Assembly (NCBI RefSeq): GCF_021026315.1
Contig: NZ_JAJNCX010000010.1
Location: 124,001-188,000 of the forward strand
From: Rhizobium sp. C4
GTDB lineage: Bacteria > Pseudomonadota > Alphaproteobacteria > Rhizobiales > Rhizobiaceae
Length of the DNA: 64,000 nucleotides
Direction: 5' to 3'
Of the stretch, positions 53,205-60,904 are shown piece after piece (within the stretch, counting starts at the first letter, position 1; every line of letters begins with the position of its first letter). The translations under genes were made by a program, and so were the position numbers. The notes under the pieces were generated by a model that was given only the letters and a program-made list of their open reading frames with translations, was not told where the DNA came from and searched no databases.

Positions 53205-53367
53205 TAAGACTTATCGAAGCGATGCACCTCCTCCCGCAGAGCTTCGTGTGACCGGGTCCTACTCCTCCTCCCAGGGACCCCGTCGGAACAGCGGCACTCC
53301 TCCTCCCAGTCGCTGTTCGGTTCTTTTCGAAAAGCCTGTCGCACCTCCTCCCGCGGCAGGCTTTTTC
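53205..53367 (+). ncRNA. cluster of four anti-SD 'cuckoo' stem-loop RNAs
   Basis: Four consecutive hairpins each expose CCTCCTCCC: 53215-53246 (motif 53227), 53254-53280 (motif 53264), 53286-53318 (motif 53299) and 53331-53364 (motif 53344). The last is followed by TTTTT and acts as terminator. CCUCCUCCC is complementary to Shine-Dalgarno sequences. Location 160 bp after a DUF1127 gene matches the CcsR/cuckoo RNA family of Rhizobiales and Rhodobacterales, processed from the DUF1127 mRNA. Confidence 0.9.
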
Positions 53368-53500
53368 GATTCTGGAGGGCTTTCCCGACTTCATCCAGGC
53401 ATTTCCGGTTTTCGCCGCGGTTCCGCTCGGCAAACAAAAACGCGGCCTCCGCTTTCCGGAAGCCGCGCTCGAGGCATGCGCAAGACCGTTGAGGCCTGCG

Positions 53501-54727
53501 TTATGTCCTGTTTTCTTCCATGATCATCGCCGTCAGGCTGCCTTCCGCCGGGAAAAGCGGGATCAGGCAGGCCTGGAAGGCGTGGTAGATGTCCGGCTTG
53601 CCGATGAAGAGGCTTTCCTCCGGCTGCAAATCTTCCGAAAGCTCCGGCAGCCAGCCGCCGAAATCCTGATCGATCAGGTTGGAGGCGGCGAAATCCCAGA
53701 GCTTGCGATACCATTCCTCATGGAAATCGGACGGCGCATGGGCGTTGAGGAAGGCGGCGGCGCCAATGCCTTCCGAGATCGGCCACCAGAGCTTTTCGCG
53801 GCGCTTCGGGTTGTTGTCCCAATCGAGCGTGTAGAAGAAGCCGCCATAGGCCTTGTCCCAACCGAGATCGATCGAGGCCTTGAAAAGGGCGATAGCCGCG
53901 TCCTTCAGCCAGTCGAGCTTCTTGCCGCCGAGCACCCAGAGCTGCAGGCAGAGACGGGCCCATTCGAGCCAATGGCCGGGTGTTGAGCCGGAGGGGCGGA
54001 ACATCTCGTTGCCGGAATAGGCATTGTCGAGGCTCCAGTCGGCGTGGAAATGTTCGGCGACACGGTAGCCGAGCGAGCGGGCATGCTTGTCGATGATGAG
54101 CGATGCGATGCGCTCGGCGCGGGTGAGATAAATCCGTTCGCCGGTTGCCTCATAGGCGGCCATCAGGGCTTCGGTCAGGTGCATGTTGGAGTTCTGGCCG
54201 CGATAATCGGAGATCGGCGACCAGTCGCGCTTGTATTCTTCCGACACGGCGCCGTTTGCCTCTTCCCAGAAGCGCTTGTCGAGGACTTCGGAGACGTCCG
54301 CCAGGATGTCCTTGGCGAGCGGATGGCCGACAAGGCTGGCGCTGGAGGCGGCGAGAAGCACGAAGGCGTGGCCATAGGCCTGTTTCGTGTCATCCTTCGG
54401 CTGGCCGTCTTCGAGCGACCACATGTAGCCGCCGAATTTCTCGTCGCGGTGGCCCTTCTTCAGGAAGTTCATGCCGTGGTCGATCATTTCGGCCGAGCCC
54501 GGACGGCCGAGCAGTTGGCCGACGACATGGCAATGGACCATGCGGGTCGTGGCATGCAGGGCCTTCGGGCCTTCCATCGGCTCGCCTTCGCGGTCGAGAT
54601 CGTAGAAGCCGCCAGCGGGGTCGATTGTGTTCAGGCTGAAGAAATCGAGCAGGTTGACGGCTTCGGCCGCCAGCCAGTCGCGGTGAAATTGCCTCTTCTG
54701 CCAGCCCTTGCCGAGTTTTGCGGACAT
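53501..54727 (-). CDS. AGE family epimerase/isomerase (mannose isomerase-like)
   Basis: An (alpha/alpha)6-barrel sugar isomerase of 408 residues. The family's conserved histidine/arginine sites are visible in ATTRMVHCHV, YGHAFVLLAASSA, SPGHWLEWARL-like (STPGHWLEWARLCLQL) and NAYSGNEMFRPSG. Rhizobial members are D-mannose isomerases or N-acylglucosamine 2-epimerases; the closest guess is mannose isomerase. The ATG at MSAKLGKGW is used; the longer frame upstream has no coding character. Divergent from the PEP-mutase-like gene. Confidence 0.87.
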   Translation of the reverse strand: MSAKLGKGWQKRQFHRDWLAAEAVNLLDFFSLNTIDPAGGFYDLDREGEPMEGPKALHATTRMVHCHVVGQLLGRPGSAEMIDHGMNFLKKGHRDEKFGGYMWSLEDGQPKDDTKQAYGHAFVLLAASSASLVGHPLAKDILADVSEVLDKRFWEEANGAVSEEYKRDWSPISDYRGQNSNMHLTEALMAAYEATGERIYLTRAERIASLIIDKHARSLGYRVAEHFHADWSLDNAYSGNEMFRPSGSTPGHWLEWARLCLQLWVLGGKKLDWLKDAAIALFKASIDLGWDKAYGGFFYTLDWDNNPKRREKLWWPISEGIGAAAFLNAHAPSDFHEEWYRKLWDFAASNLIDQDFGGWLPELSEDLQPEESLFIGKPDIYHAFQACLIPLFPAEGSLTAMIMEENRT

Positions 54728-54881
54728 CGTGTCTCTCCCTGTCAAACGATTGTTGCGGCGATACATGCCGGAAATACGGCCTGATCTCAATCGATTTGAT
54801 GACAGGTCGACCGTCCGCGACTTGACAGGCGCGAGGATTTTTGTTCTCTTTTTGTTCAAATTTGTGGCAGGGGAGGCGGCG

Positions 54882-55721
54882 TTGCAGGATCAACAGAGCA
54901 GGTTTGAGCGCTTCAAGTCGCTGCATGCGCGCGACCGCGCCTTTGTGATTCCCAATCCCTGGGATGCCGGGTCGGCGATCATCCTTGCCAGTCTCGGCTT
55001 CGAGGCCCTGGCGACGACAAGTGCGGGCTATGCCTTTTCTGTCGGCAAGCGCGATTCCTTTGCCGGGCTGAGCCGTGAGGAGGTTCTGGCCAATGCGGCC
55101 CAGATTGTTGCGGCGACGGACCTTCCCGTCTCCGCCGACCTCGAGGACGGGTTTGGGGCCTCTCCCGCGGCCTGTGCGCGCACAATAGAGCTCGCGATCG
55201 CGACCGGTCTTGTGGGTGGATCGATCGAAGATGCGACGGGCGATCGTGATCGCCCCATTTACGATCTTGAGGCTGCCGTGGCGCGCGTTGAGGCCGCCGT
55301 CGATGCGGCAAGGGGAAAGCCGTTTCTCCTGACGGCGCGTGCCGAGAATTATCTTTGGGGTCGTGCTGATTTGAACGACACGATCAAGCGGCTGCAGGCC
55401 TTTTGCGCGGCTGGCGCCGATGTGGTCTATGCGCCCGGCCTGCCGGATCTGGATGCCATCCGGACGGTGTGTCGCGAGGTGGACAGGCCGGTCAATGTCG
55501 TGATGGGTCTCAAGGGGCCGCGTTACACCGTCGATCAGCTTTCAGATGCCGGCGTTCGCCGCATCAGCGTCGGCGGCTCTTTTGCCCGGGCGGCCTTGGG
55601 TGCTCTCAAGCGTGCGGGCGAGGAGGTGCTGGGCCAAGGCACGTTTGGCTATGCAGAGGGGGCGATTCCCGCAAGCGAGCTGCACGCGCTGATGTCTGAC
55701 GAAAAGCGTCAGGGTGGCTAG
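54882..55721 (+). CDS. isocitrate lyase/PEP mutase superfamily protein
   Basis: A TIM-barrel enzyme of 279 residues of the ICL/PEPM group, acting on C-C or P-C bonds of 2-oxoacids or related acids. Family elements are VIPNPWDAGSAIILASLGF, LPVSADLEDGFGASP with the Mg-binding acids, and GSIEDATGDRD. It lacks the KKCGH signature of true isocitrate lyase, so oxaloacetate decarboxylase, carboxyphosphonoenolpyruvate mutase or methylisocitrate-type activity are alternatives. Start by TTG (LQDQQSRFERF) with GGGGAGG six bases upstream; the longer frame begins within the AGE gene. Confidence 0.8.
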   Translation: MQDQQSRFERFKSLHARDRAFVIPNPWDAGSAIILASLGFEALATTSAGYAFSVGKRDSFAGLSREEVLANAAQIVAATDLPVSADLEDGFGASPAACARTIELAIATGLVGGSIEDATGDRDRPIYDLEAAVARVEAAVDAARGKPFLLTARAENYLWGRADLNDTIKRLQAFCAAGADVVYAPGLPDLDAIRTVCREVDRPVNVVMGLKGPRYTVDQLSDAGVRRISVGGSFARAALGALKRAGEEVLGQGTFGYAEGAIPASELHALMSDEKRQGG

Positions 55722-55750
55722 GGCCGAGCCGTGTCGCTCGGGCGCAAAGG

Positions 55751-56809
55751 TCAGCCCGTCTTGCCGACGCGCTTGATGCCGGAGATGAGGCTGGCGGCGT
55801 GTTTCAGCGCCACGCCCGTTGCATTCAGCATCTGCGGCAGGACCAGCCATTCCAGCGTCCAGGCCGCGCCCGAGCGTTCCTGTTCGTGGATGAGCGATTG
55901 ATGCAGGGCGGAGACTTGCGTTGCGTTGAAGCGGGCGAGTGTGACCAGCACTTCGGCGCGCACCGGGTTCTGCTTGTGCGGCATGGCGGAGGATGCGCCG
56001 CCGCCGGAAAGCGCGACTTCGGCCATTTCGTTCTGCGCCATCAGGGCCACGTCCTGGCCGATCTTGCCGAGCGCGCCGGTGATGCGCGACAGCCAGTTGC
56101 CGAGATCGGCGATACGGCCACGGGCGGCGTGCGGCACGTAGGCCGGGACGGTGAGGCCAAGTGACCGGGCGACGTCCTCGCGCACCGCGCCGATGCGGTC
56201 GCCGTATTTCTCTGCCGTGCCGGCGGCACCGGCGAGCGACAGGATGAGGCTCTGTTCACGGACAGCCTCAAGCGCATTGAGCGCCTGTGTGACGCCGGCG
56301 AGCCAGACGCGGATGCGGTCGCCGGACGTGATCGGGATGGCCGATTGCATGCGGGTGCGGCCGGGGATTTCGATGCTGCCGAAATTCTCGATCAGGCCTT
56401 CCAGAAGTGCCGCCACGCCGGTGAGGCGGGCTTCGAAGAGGTCGAACGTGTCGCCCAACTTCAAGGCCAGTGCCGTGTCGATGACGTCCTGGCTGGTCGC
56501 GCCGAAATGGACGGATTTTGCAGCCTCGCCGCCGACATGTTCGCGCAGCTGGCGGACATAGTCCGGGATGACGACGCCATCCTTCAGGGTGGCGCTTTGC
56601 AGCGAGAGGCGGTCGGGCTGGAAGGTGGCGGCTTTGTCGGTCAGCGCCCTGGCGTGATCGGCCGGGATGAAGCCATGGGCGGCGGCCGCTTCCCCGAGCG
56701 CCACTTCAAAGGCCAGCATGGCCGCCAGATCTGCATCCGTGCCGATCAGGTCGGCGACGTCCGGATCGTAGAGCAGGTCGTTGAGGAAGGCGGGGAAGAA
56801 TTCGGTCAT
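55751..56809 (-). CDS. pcaB: 3-carboxy-cis,cis-muconate cycloisomerase
   Basis: Closes 3-carboxymuconate to the lactone in the protocatechuate branch of the beta-ketoadipate pathway. 352 residues from the ATG giving MTEFFPAFLNDL; fumarase/adenylosuccinate lyase fold. The superfamily signature is GGGASSAMPHKQNPVRAE; HFGATSQDVIDTALALKL supplies the acid-base histidine. Shorter than the typical 450-residue PcaB, lacking much of the C-terminus, as in other rhizobial PcaB. Usually rhizobial pcaB lies in pcaDCHGB; here it sits beside pcaFJI, 266 bp apart, with a palindromic repeat between. Confidence 0.88.
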   Translation of the reverse strand: MTEFFPAFLNDLLYDPDVADLIGTDADLAAMLAFEVALGEAAAAHGFIPADHARALTDKAATFQPDRLSLQSATLKDGVVIPDYVRQLREHVGGEAAKSVHFGATSQDVIDTALALKLGDTFDLFEARLTGVAALLEGLIENFGSIEIPGRTRMQSAIPITSGDRIRVWLAGVTQALNALEAVREQSLILSLAGAAGTAEKYGDRIGAVREDVARSLGLTVPAYVPHAARGRIADLGNWLSRITGALGKIGQDVALMAQNEMAEVALSGGGASSAMPHKQNPVRAEVLVTLARFNATQVSALHQSLIHEQERSGAAWTLEWLVLPQMLNATGVALKHAASLISGIKRVGKTG

Positions 56810-56908
56810 GGAATGGTCAGGTCCTGCGCTCGCCGGGAGGCGGCTTGTGATGTTCGTCGCGAAGGATGTCACGAAGCGGGAGCGGTCGCAATTGCGGGCA
56901 CACATGCT

Positions 56909-57036
56909 TCCGTCATGCCGGACTTGATCCGGCATCCAGCCAGCCCGCGTCTGCGGGCTGATTGACGCTTACAAGAAGAGTCTCCCGCGCGATGGACATC
57001 GCGCGCTGGATCCCGGATCAAGTCCGGGATGACGGA
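56909..57036. repeat. long inverted repeat between pcaF and pcaB
   Basis: 32-bp arms (56909-56940 and 57005-57036) of the TCCGTCATGCCGGACTTGAT type differ at two or three positions. It is a typical alphaproteobacterial intergenic palindrome. Confidence 0.9.
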
Positions 57037-57075
57037 GAATAGGGCTCGCTATCCCCAAAAGGGGAGACGCTGCCA

Positions 57076-58281
57076 TCAAACCCGTTCGAGCGCCACCGCG
57101 ATGCCCTGGCCGACGCCAATGCACATGGTGGAGAGCGAGTAGCGGCCGCCGGAGAGCGCCAGTTCGAGCGCCGCCGTGCCGGTGATGCGTGCGCCGGACA
57201 TGCCGAGCGGATGGCCGAGCGCAATGGCCCCGCCGTTGATATTGACGCGCGGGTCATCATCGGCAATGCCGAGATCCCGCAGCGTCGCCAGGCCCTGGGA
57301 GGCAAAGGCTTCGTTGAGCTCGATCACGTCGAGTTGCTCCTGCTTCAGCCCAAGGCGGGCCAGCAGCTTTTTCGAGGCCGGTGCCGGACCGAAGCCCATG
57401 ATGCGCGGCGGAACGCCGGCGGTGGCGCCGCCGAGAACGCGGGCGATCGGCGTCAGGCCATGCTTCTTCGCGGCGGCTTCCGAGGCGATGATGAGGGCTG
57501 CGGCACCGTCGTTGACGCCCGAGGCATTGCCCGCCGTGACCGTGCCGCCTTCGATCTTGTTGACCGGCTTCAGCTTGCCGAGTGCTTCCATCGAGGTTGC
57601 GCGCGGATGCTCGTCGCGATCAACGACGATCGGGTCGCCCTTCTTCTGGGCGACGTGGACTGCGGTGATTTCCTTGCCCAGACGGCCATTGGCCTGCGCG
57701 TCTGCGGCGCGGGCCTGGCTGCGGACGGCAAAGGCGTCCTGGTCTTCGCGGGAGATCTTGAAGTCGATGGCAACATTGTCGCCGGTTTCCGGCATGGAAT
57801 CGACGCCATATTGCTTCTTCATCAACGGGTTGACGAAGCGCCAGCCGATCGTGGTGTCGTAGATTTCGGCATTGCGCGAGAAGGCCGTCTCGGCCTTCGG
57901 CATGACGAAGGGCGCGCGGCTCATCGATTCGACGCCGCCGGCAATCATCAGCTCGGCTTCGCCGGCCTTGACGGCGCGGGCGGCGGTGATGACGGCGTCC
58001 ATGCCGGAGCCGCAGAGGCGGTTGATCGTCGTGCCCGTTACAGACACGGGAAGCCCGGCGAGCAGCAGCGACATGCGGGCGACATTGCGGTTGTCTTCGC
58101 CCGCCTGGTTGGCGCAGCCATAGATGACGTCATCGATCGCTTCGAAGTCGACGGTCGGATATTGCGCCATCAGGGCTTTCAGCGGCACGGCGCCGAGATC
58201 GTCGGCGCGTACGGAGGAAAGCGAGCCGCCGAAACGGCCGATGGGCGTGCGGATATAGGCGCAGATAAAGGCTTCGGTCAT
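57076..58281 (-). CDS. pcaF: 3-oxoadipyl-CoA thiolase
   Basis: Splits beta-ketoadipyl-CoA into succinyl-CoA and acetyl-CoA. 401 residues, thiolase fold: cysteine in NRLCGSGMDAV, histidine in NGGAIALGHPLGMSGAR and second cysteine in CIGVGQGIAV. The N-terminal ICAYIRTPIGRFGG and length of 401 are typical of PcaF rather than PhbA. It lies 11 bp after pcaJ in one operon (pcaI-pcaJ-pcaF). Confidence 0.95.
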   Translation of the reverse strand: MTEAFICAYIRTPIGRFGGSLSSVRADDLGAVPLKALMAQYPTVDFEAIDDVIYGCANQAGEDNRNVARMSLLLAGLPVSVTGTTINRLCGSGMDAVITAARAVKAGEAELMIAGGVESMSRAPFVMPKAETAFSRNAEIYDTTIGWRFVNPLMKKQYGVDSMPETGDNVAIDFKISREDQDAFAVRSQARAADAQANGRLGKEITAVHVAQKKGDPIVVDRDEHPRATSMEALGKLKPVNKIEGGTVTAGNASGVNDGAAALIIASEAAAKKHGLTPIARVLGGATAGVPPRIMGFGPAPASKKLLARLGLKQEQLDVIELNEAFASQGLATLRDLGIADDDPRVNINGGAIALGHPLGMSGARITGTAALELALSGGRYSLSTMCIGVGQGIAVALERV

Positions 58282-58292
58282 CTTATTCTTCC

Positions 58293-58994
58293 TTACAGTG
58301 CCGGCACGACGAGATCGGCAACGGGGCCGTCGGTGTGGAGCTTGCCACCGGTCATGGCCTGAAGCTCGTCCATGGTCATGGCGGCGAGCTTTTCGCGCAC
58401 CGCGAACTTGCCGTCGACAATGTCGATCACGGCATGGCTCGTATAGACGCGGGTGATGCAGCCGACGCCGGTCAGCGGGAAGGTGCAGCGCTCGACCAGT
58501 TTCGGCTTGCCGTCCTTGGTCACATGCTCGGTGATGACGACGACCTGCTTGGCGCCGTGGACGAGGTCCATTGCGCCGCCAACGGCGGGAACGCCCTTGG
58601 AGCCAACGCGCCAGTTGGCGAGATCGCCGTTTTCGGCAACCTGATAGGCGCCGAGGATCGCGACATCGAGATGGCCGCCGCGCACCATGGCGAAGCTGTC
58701 GGCATGGTGGAAGAAGGCCGCACCCGGCTTCAGCGTGATCGCCTTCTTGCCGGCATTGATGAGATCCCAGTCTTCTTCGCCGGCAGCGGGGGCTACACCG
58801 AAGTTCAGCACGCCGTTTTCGGTGTGGAAGATTGCTTCGCGGCCGGGCGGCTGGAATTTGGCGACCATTTCCGGGAAGCCGATGCCGAGGTTCACATAGG
58901 CGCCGTCTTCAATGTCCTGCGCTGCGCGCCAGGCGATCTGGGCGTTGGAAAGCTTGATGTCTTCGCGCGTGTTGATGGTGGGTGCGTCGGTCAT
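58293..58994 (-). CDS. pcaJ: 3-oxoadipate CoA-transferase subunit B
   Basis: With PcaI moves CoA from succinyl-CoA to beta-ketoadipate. 233 residues; the catalytic glutamate lies in HTENGVLNFGVAP, and GIGFPEMVAKF precedes it. First four bases overlap the pcaI stop (ATGA), so the subunits are translationally coupled. Confidence 0.95.
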   Translation of the reverse strand: MTDAPTINTREDIKLSNAQIAWRAAQDIEDGAYVNLGIGFPEMVAKFQPPGREAIFHTENGVLNFGVAPAAGEEDWDLINAGKKAITLKPGAAFFHHADSFAMVRGGHLDVAILGAYQVAENGDLANWRVGSKGVPAVGGAMDLVHGAKQVVVITEHVTKDGKPKLVERCTFPLTGVGCITRVYTSHAVIDIVDGKFAVREKLAAMTMDELQAMTGGKLHTDGPVADLVVPAL

Positions 58995-59698
58995 GCGTAA
59001 GCCACTCCGGCTCGGATGAGCTCTTCTTCCTGTTGCGGATTGGCGACTTCAACGACGCCATCGACGAAAATGCCGGGGGTGATCACCTGTTCGGGATCGA
59101 TCTCGCCGGGGCGGACGAGCTTCGAAACCTGGGCGATCGTCTTGGCGGCTGCCATGCACAACAGCGGATTGAAGTTGCGGCCGGCCATGCGGTAGGTGAG
59201 GTTGCCCATCGTGTCGCCGAGATGCGCCTTGACGATGGCGAAGTCGGCCTTCAGCCAGCGTTCCTGCACATATTTGCGGCCGTCGAATTCGGCGATCACC
59301 TTGCCATTGGCCAGTTCGGTGCCGAAGCTGGTCGGCGTATAGAAGGCCGGGATGCCGGCACCGCCGGCGCGGATGCGCTCGGCCAGCGTGCCCTGCGGCA
59401 CCAGTTCCAGCTCGATCTCACCGGCCAGATAGCGGTCTGTGAAGGCGCGCGGGTCGGAAGAGCGCGGGAAGGAGCAGATCATCTTCTTGACCAGCCCCGC
59501 ATCGATCATCGCGGCAATGCCGATGCGGCCGTTGCCGGCATTGTTGTTGATGACGGTGAGGTTCTTCGGCCCCTTGTCGATGAGGGCGTGAATGAGCTCG
59601 ATCGGCGCGCCGGAGCCGCCGAAACCGCCGATCATGACGGTTGCGCCGTCGCCGATATCGGCCACCGCCTCCGCCAGACTTCCAATCGTCTTGTCCAT
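58991..59698 (-). CDS. pcaI: 3-oxoadipate CoA-transferase subunit A
   Basis: Alpha subunit of the heteromeric CoA-transferase. 235 residues; CoA-binding pattern VMIGGFGGSGAPIELIHAL near the N-terminus and GIPAFYTPTSFGTELA in the middle. First gene of the pcaIJF operon, divergent from pcaR, with the palindromic operator between them. Confidence 0.95.
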   Translation of the reverse strand: MDKTIGSLAEAVADIGDGATVMIGGFGGSGAPIELIHALIDKGPKNLTVINNNAGNGRIGIAAMIDAGLVKKMICSFPRSSDPRAFTDRYLAGEIELELVPQGTLAERIRAGGAGIPAFYTPTSFGTELANGKVIAEFDGRKYVQERWLKADFAIVKAHLGDTMGNLTYRMAGRNFNPLLCMAAAKTIAQVSKLVRPGEIDPEQVITPGIFVDGVVEVANPQQEEELIRAGVAYA

Positions 59699-59777
59699 GA
59701 AATCCTCCGTCGCGGTCGGCAGGCTCCCGACCTATCGTGGCGAGATGGATAAGACGAATCCTGCTCGACGGCAAATA

Positions 59778-59818
59778 ATTTGTGCGTTATACGATATTTG
59801 TTCGAATATCGCACAAAT
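59778..59818. promoter_or_regulatory. nested palindrome, probable PcaR operator
   Basis: ATTTGTGCG (59778-59786) with CGCACAAAT (59810-59818) encloses CGATATT (59792-59798) with AATATCG (59805-59811). It lies in the 130-bp pcaI/pcaR gap, overlapping the region just 5' of pcaR. IclR-type PcaR binds such sites; a matching half-site TCGCACAAATG is at 60644-60654. Confidence 0.7.
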
Positions 59819-59828
59819 GGAGATGGGG

Positions 59829-60590
59829 ATGGCAATCCAGGACCGCGATCTGATGGGCGGGCTGATGAAGGGGCTGAAGGTCATCGAGGCCTTCAGCGCC
59901 GAGCGCACGCGGCTTTCGATTGCCGAGGCTTCCGAGATTGCCGGGCTCGATCGCGCCACCACGCGGCGCTGTCTGCTGACGCTCGCCGAGGGGGGGTATG
60001 CGGATTATGATGGCAAGTTCTTCACGCTGACGCCGCGCGTGCTGCGGCTTGGCACGGGCGGTCTTGCCGCCATGCCGCTGCCGCGCGTGGTGCAGCCGCT
60101 GCTCGACGCCCTGTCGCAGGAGATTGGCGAGAGCACGTCGGTGTCCATTCTCGACGGCGCCGAGATCGTCTATGTGGCGCGCGCCGCACAGCGCCGGGTG
60201 ATGTCGATCGCCCTCATGCCGGGTTCGCGCCTGCCGGCCTATTGCACGTCCATGGGGCGGGTGCTGCTCGCGGCGCTCGATCCGGCGGAGGCGCGTGCGA
60301 TCCTTGCCAGCCAGCCGCGGCCGGCGCGCACGGAACGCACGGTGACCGATCTCGATGCGCTGATGGAGATCCTTGCGGACACCCGCGCGCGCGGTTTTGC
60401 AGTGATCGATCAGGAGGTCGAGATCGGGCTCCGGTCGCTTGCCGTTCCGCTCGTCAATGCGCGTGGCGCGACGGTCGCCGCACTCAATGTCGGGCTTGCC
60501 GCGAGCGGTGAAATGCCCGCCTCGGTTGCCGAACGTCTCCTGCCATCCCTGTTAAAAATCAAGGTTGAGTTCAGGAAACTTTCCCTCTAA
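59829..60590 (+). CDS. pcaR: IclR-type regulator PcaR
   Basis: Activator of pca genes with beta-ketoadipate as inducer. 253 residues: winged HTH (SIAEASEIAGLDRATTRRCL, about 28-47) and C-terminal IclR effector domain with ESTSVSILDGAEIVYVARA, LPAYCTSMGRVLLA and AVPLVNARG. Three in-frame ATGs follow each other; GGAG fits MAIQDRDLM best. Divergent from pcaI. Confidence 0.92.
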   Translation: MAIQDRDLMGGLMKGLKVIEAFSAERTRLSIAEASEIAGLDRATTRRCLLTLAEGGYADYDGKFFTLTPRVLRLGTGGLAAMPLPRVVQPLLDALSQEIGESTSVSILDGAEIVYVARAAQRRVMSIALMPGSRLPAYCTSMGRVLLAALDPAEARAILASQPRPARTERTVTDLDALMEILADTRARGFAVIDQEVEIGLRSLAVPLVNARGATVAALNVGLAASGEMPASVAERLLPSLLKIKVEFRKLSL

Positions 60591-60904
60591 AGACGTATTA
60601 TTCCGGTTTAAAAGATATATAAACGTATAGAAGCTTGAAATTGTCGCACAAATGAGACATTTCTTGTTCTGATAATTGTCAATATTTGCCGATTTTATTT
60701 AATGAATTCAGTCATCGAAAACGTCAAATCTTATTTTGACAGGATCTATCCCTAGATATGCAAGCTCTCGTTAAGAGACGCGAAAACCAGAGCTGCCAGC
60801 CTATCCCTCAGAATCGTGGGGGTTTCTGATCGTTCCCGTTGTGACCCACACGTTCTGTCAAAGCGATCGGCTTGAGATCGCATCGGGGCATCGGGGGTCG
60901 TTCA
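60591..60904 (+). other. AT-rich pcaR/chemoreceptor intergenic region
   Basis: No gene seen. It contains TCGCACAAATG (60644-60654), identical to one arm of the PcaR operator, and TTGACA at 60736-60741 as a possible -35 of the receptor gene, without a good -10. No clear terminator for pcaR was found. Confidence 0.45.

Noticed and set aside
53227-53352. CRISPR-like array from the four CCTCCTCCC repeats
   Set aside because: Repeats are only 9 bp, each is in its own hairpin loop with unrelated stems, and no cas genes are near.
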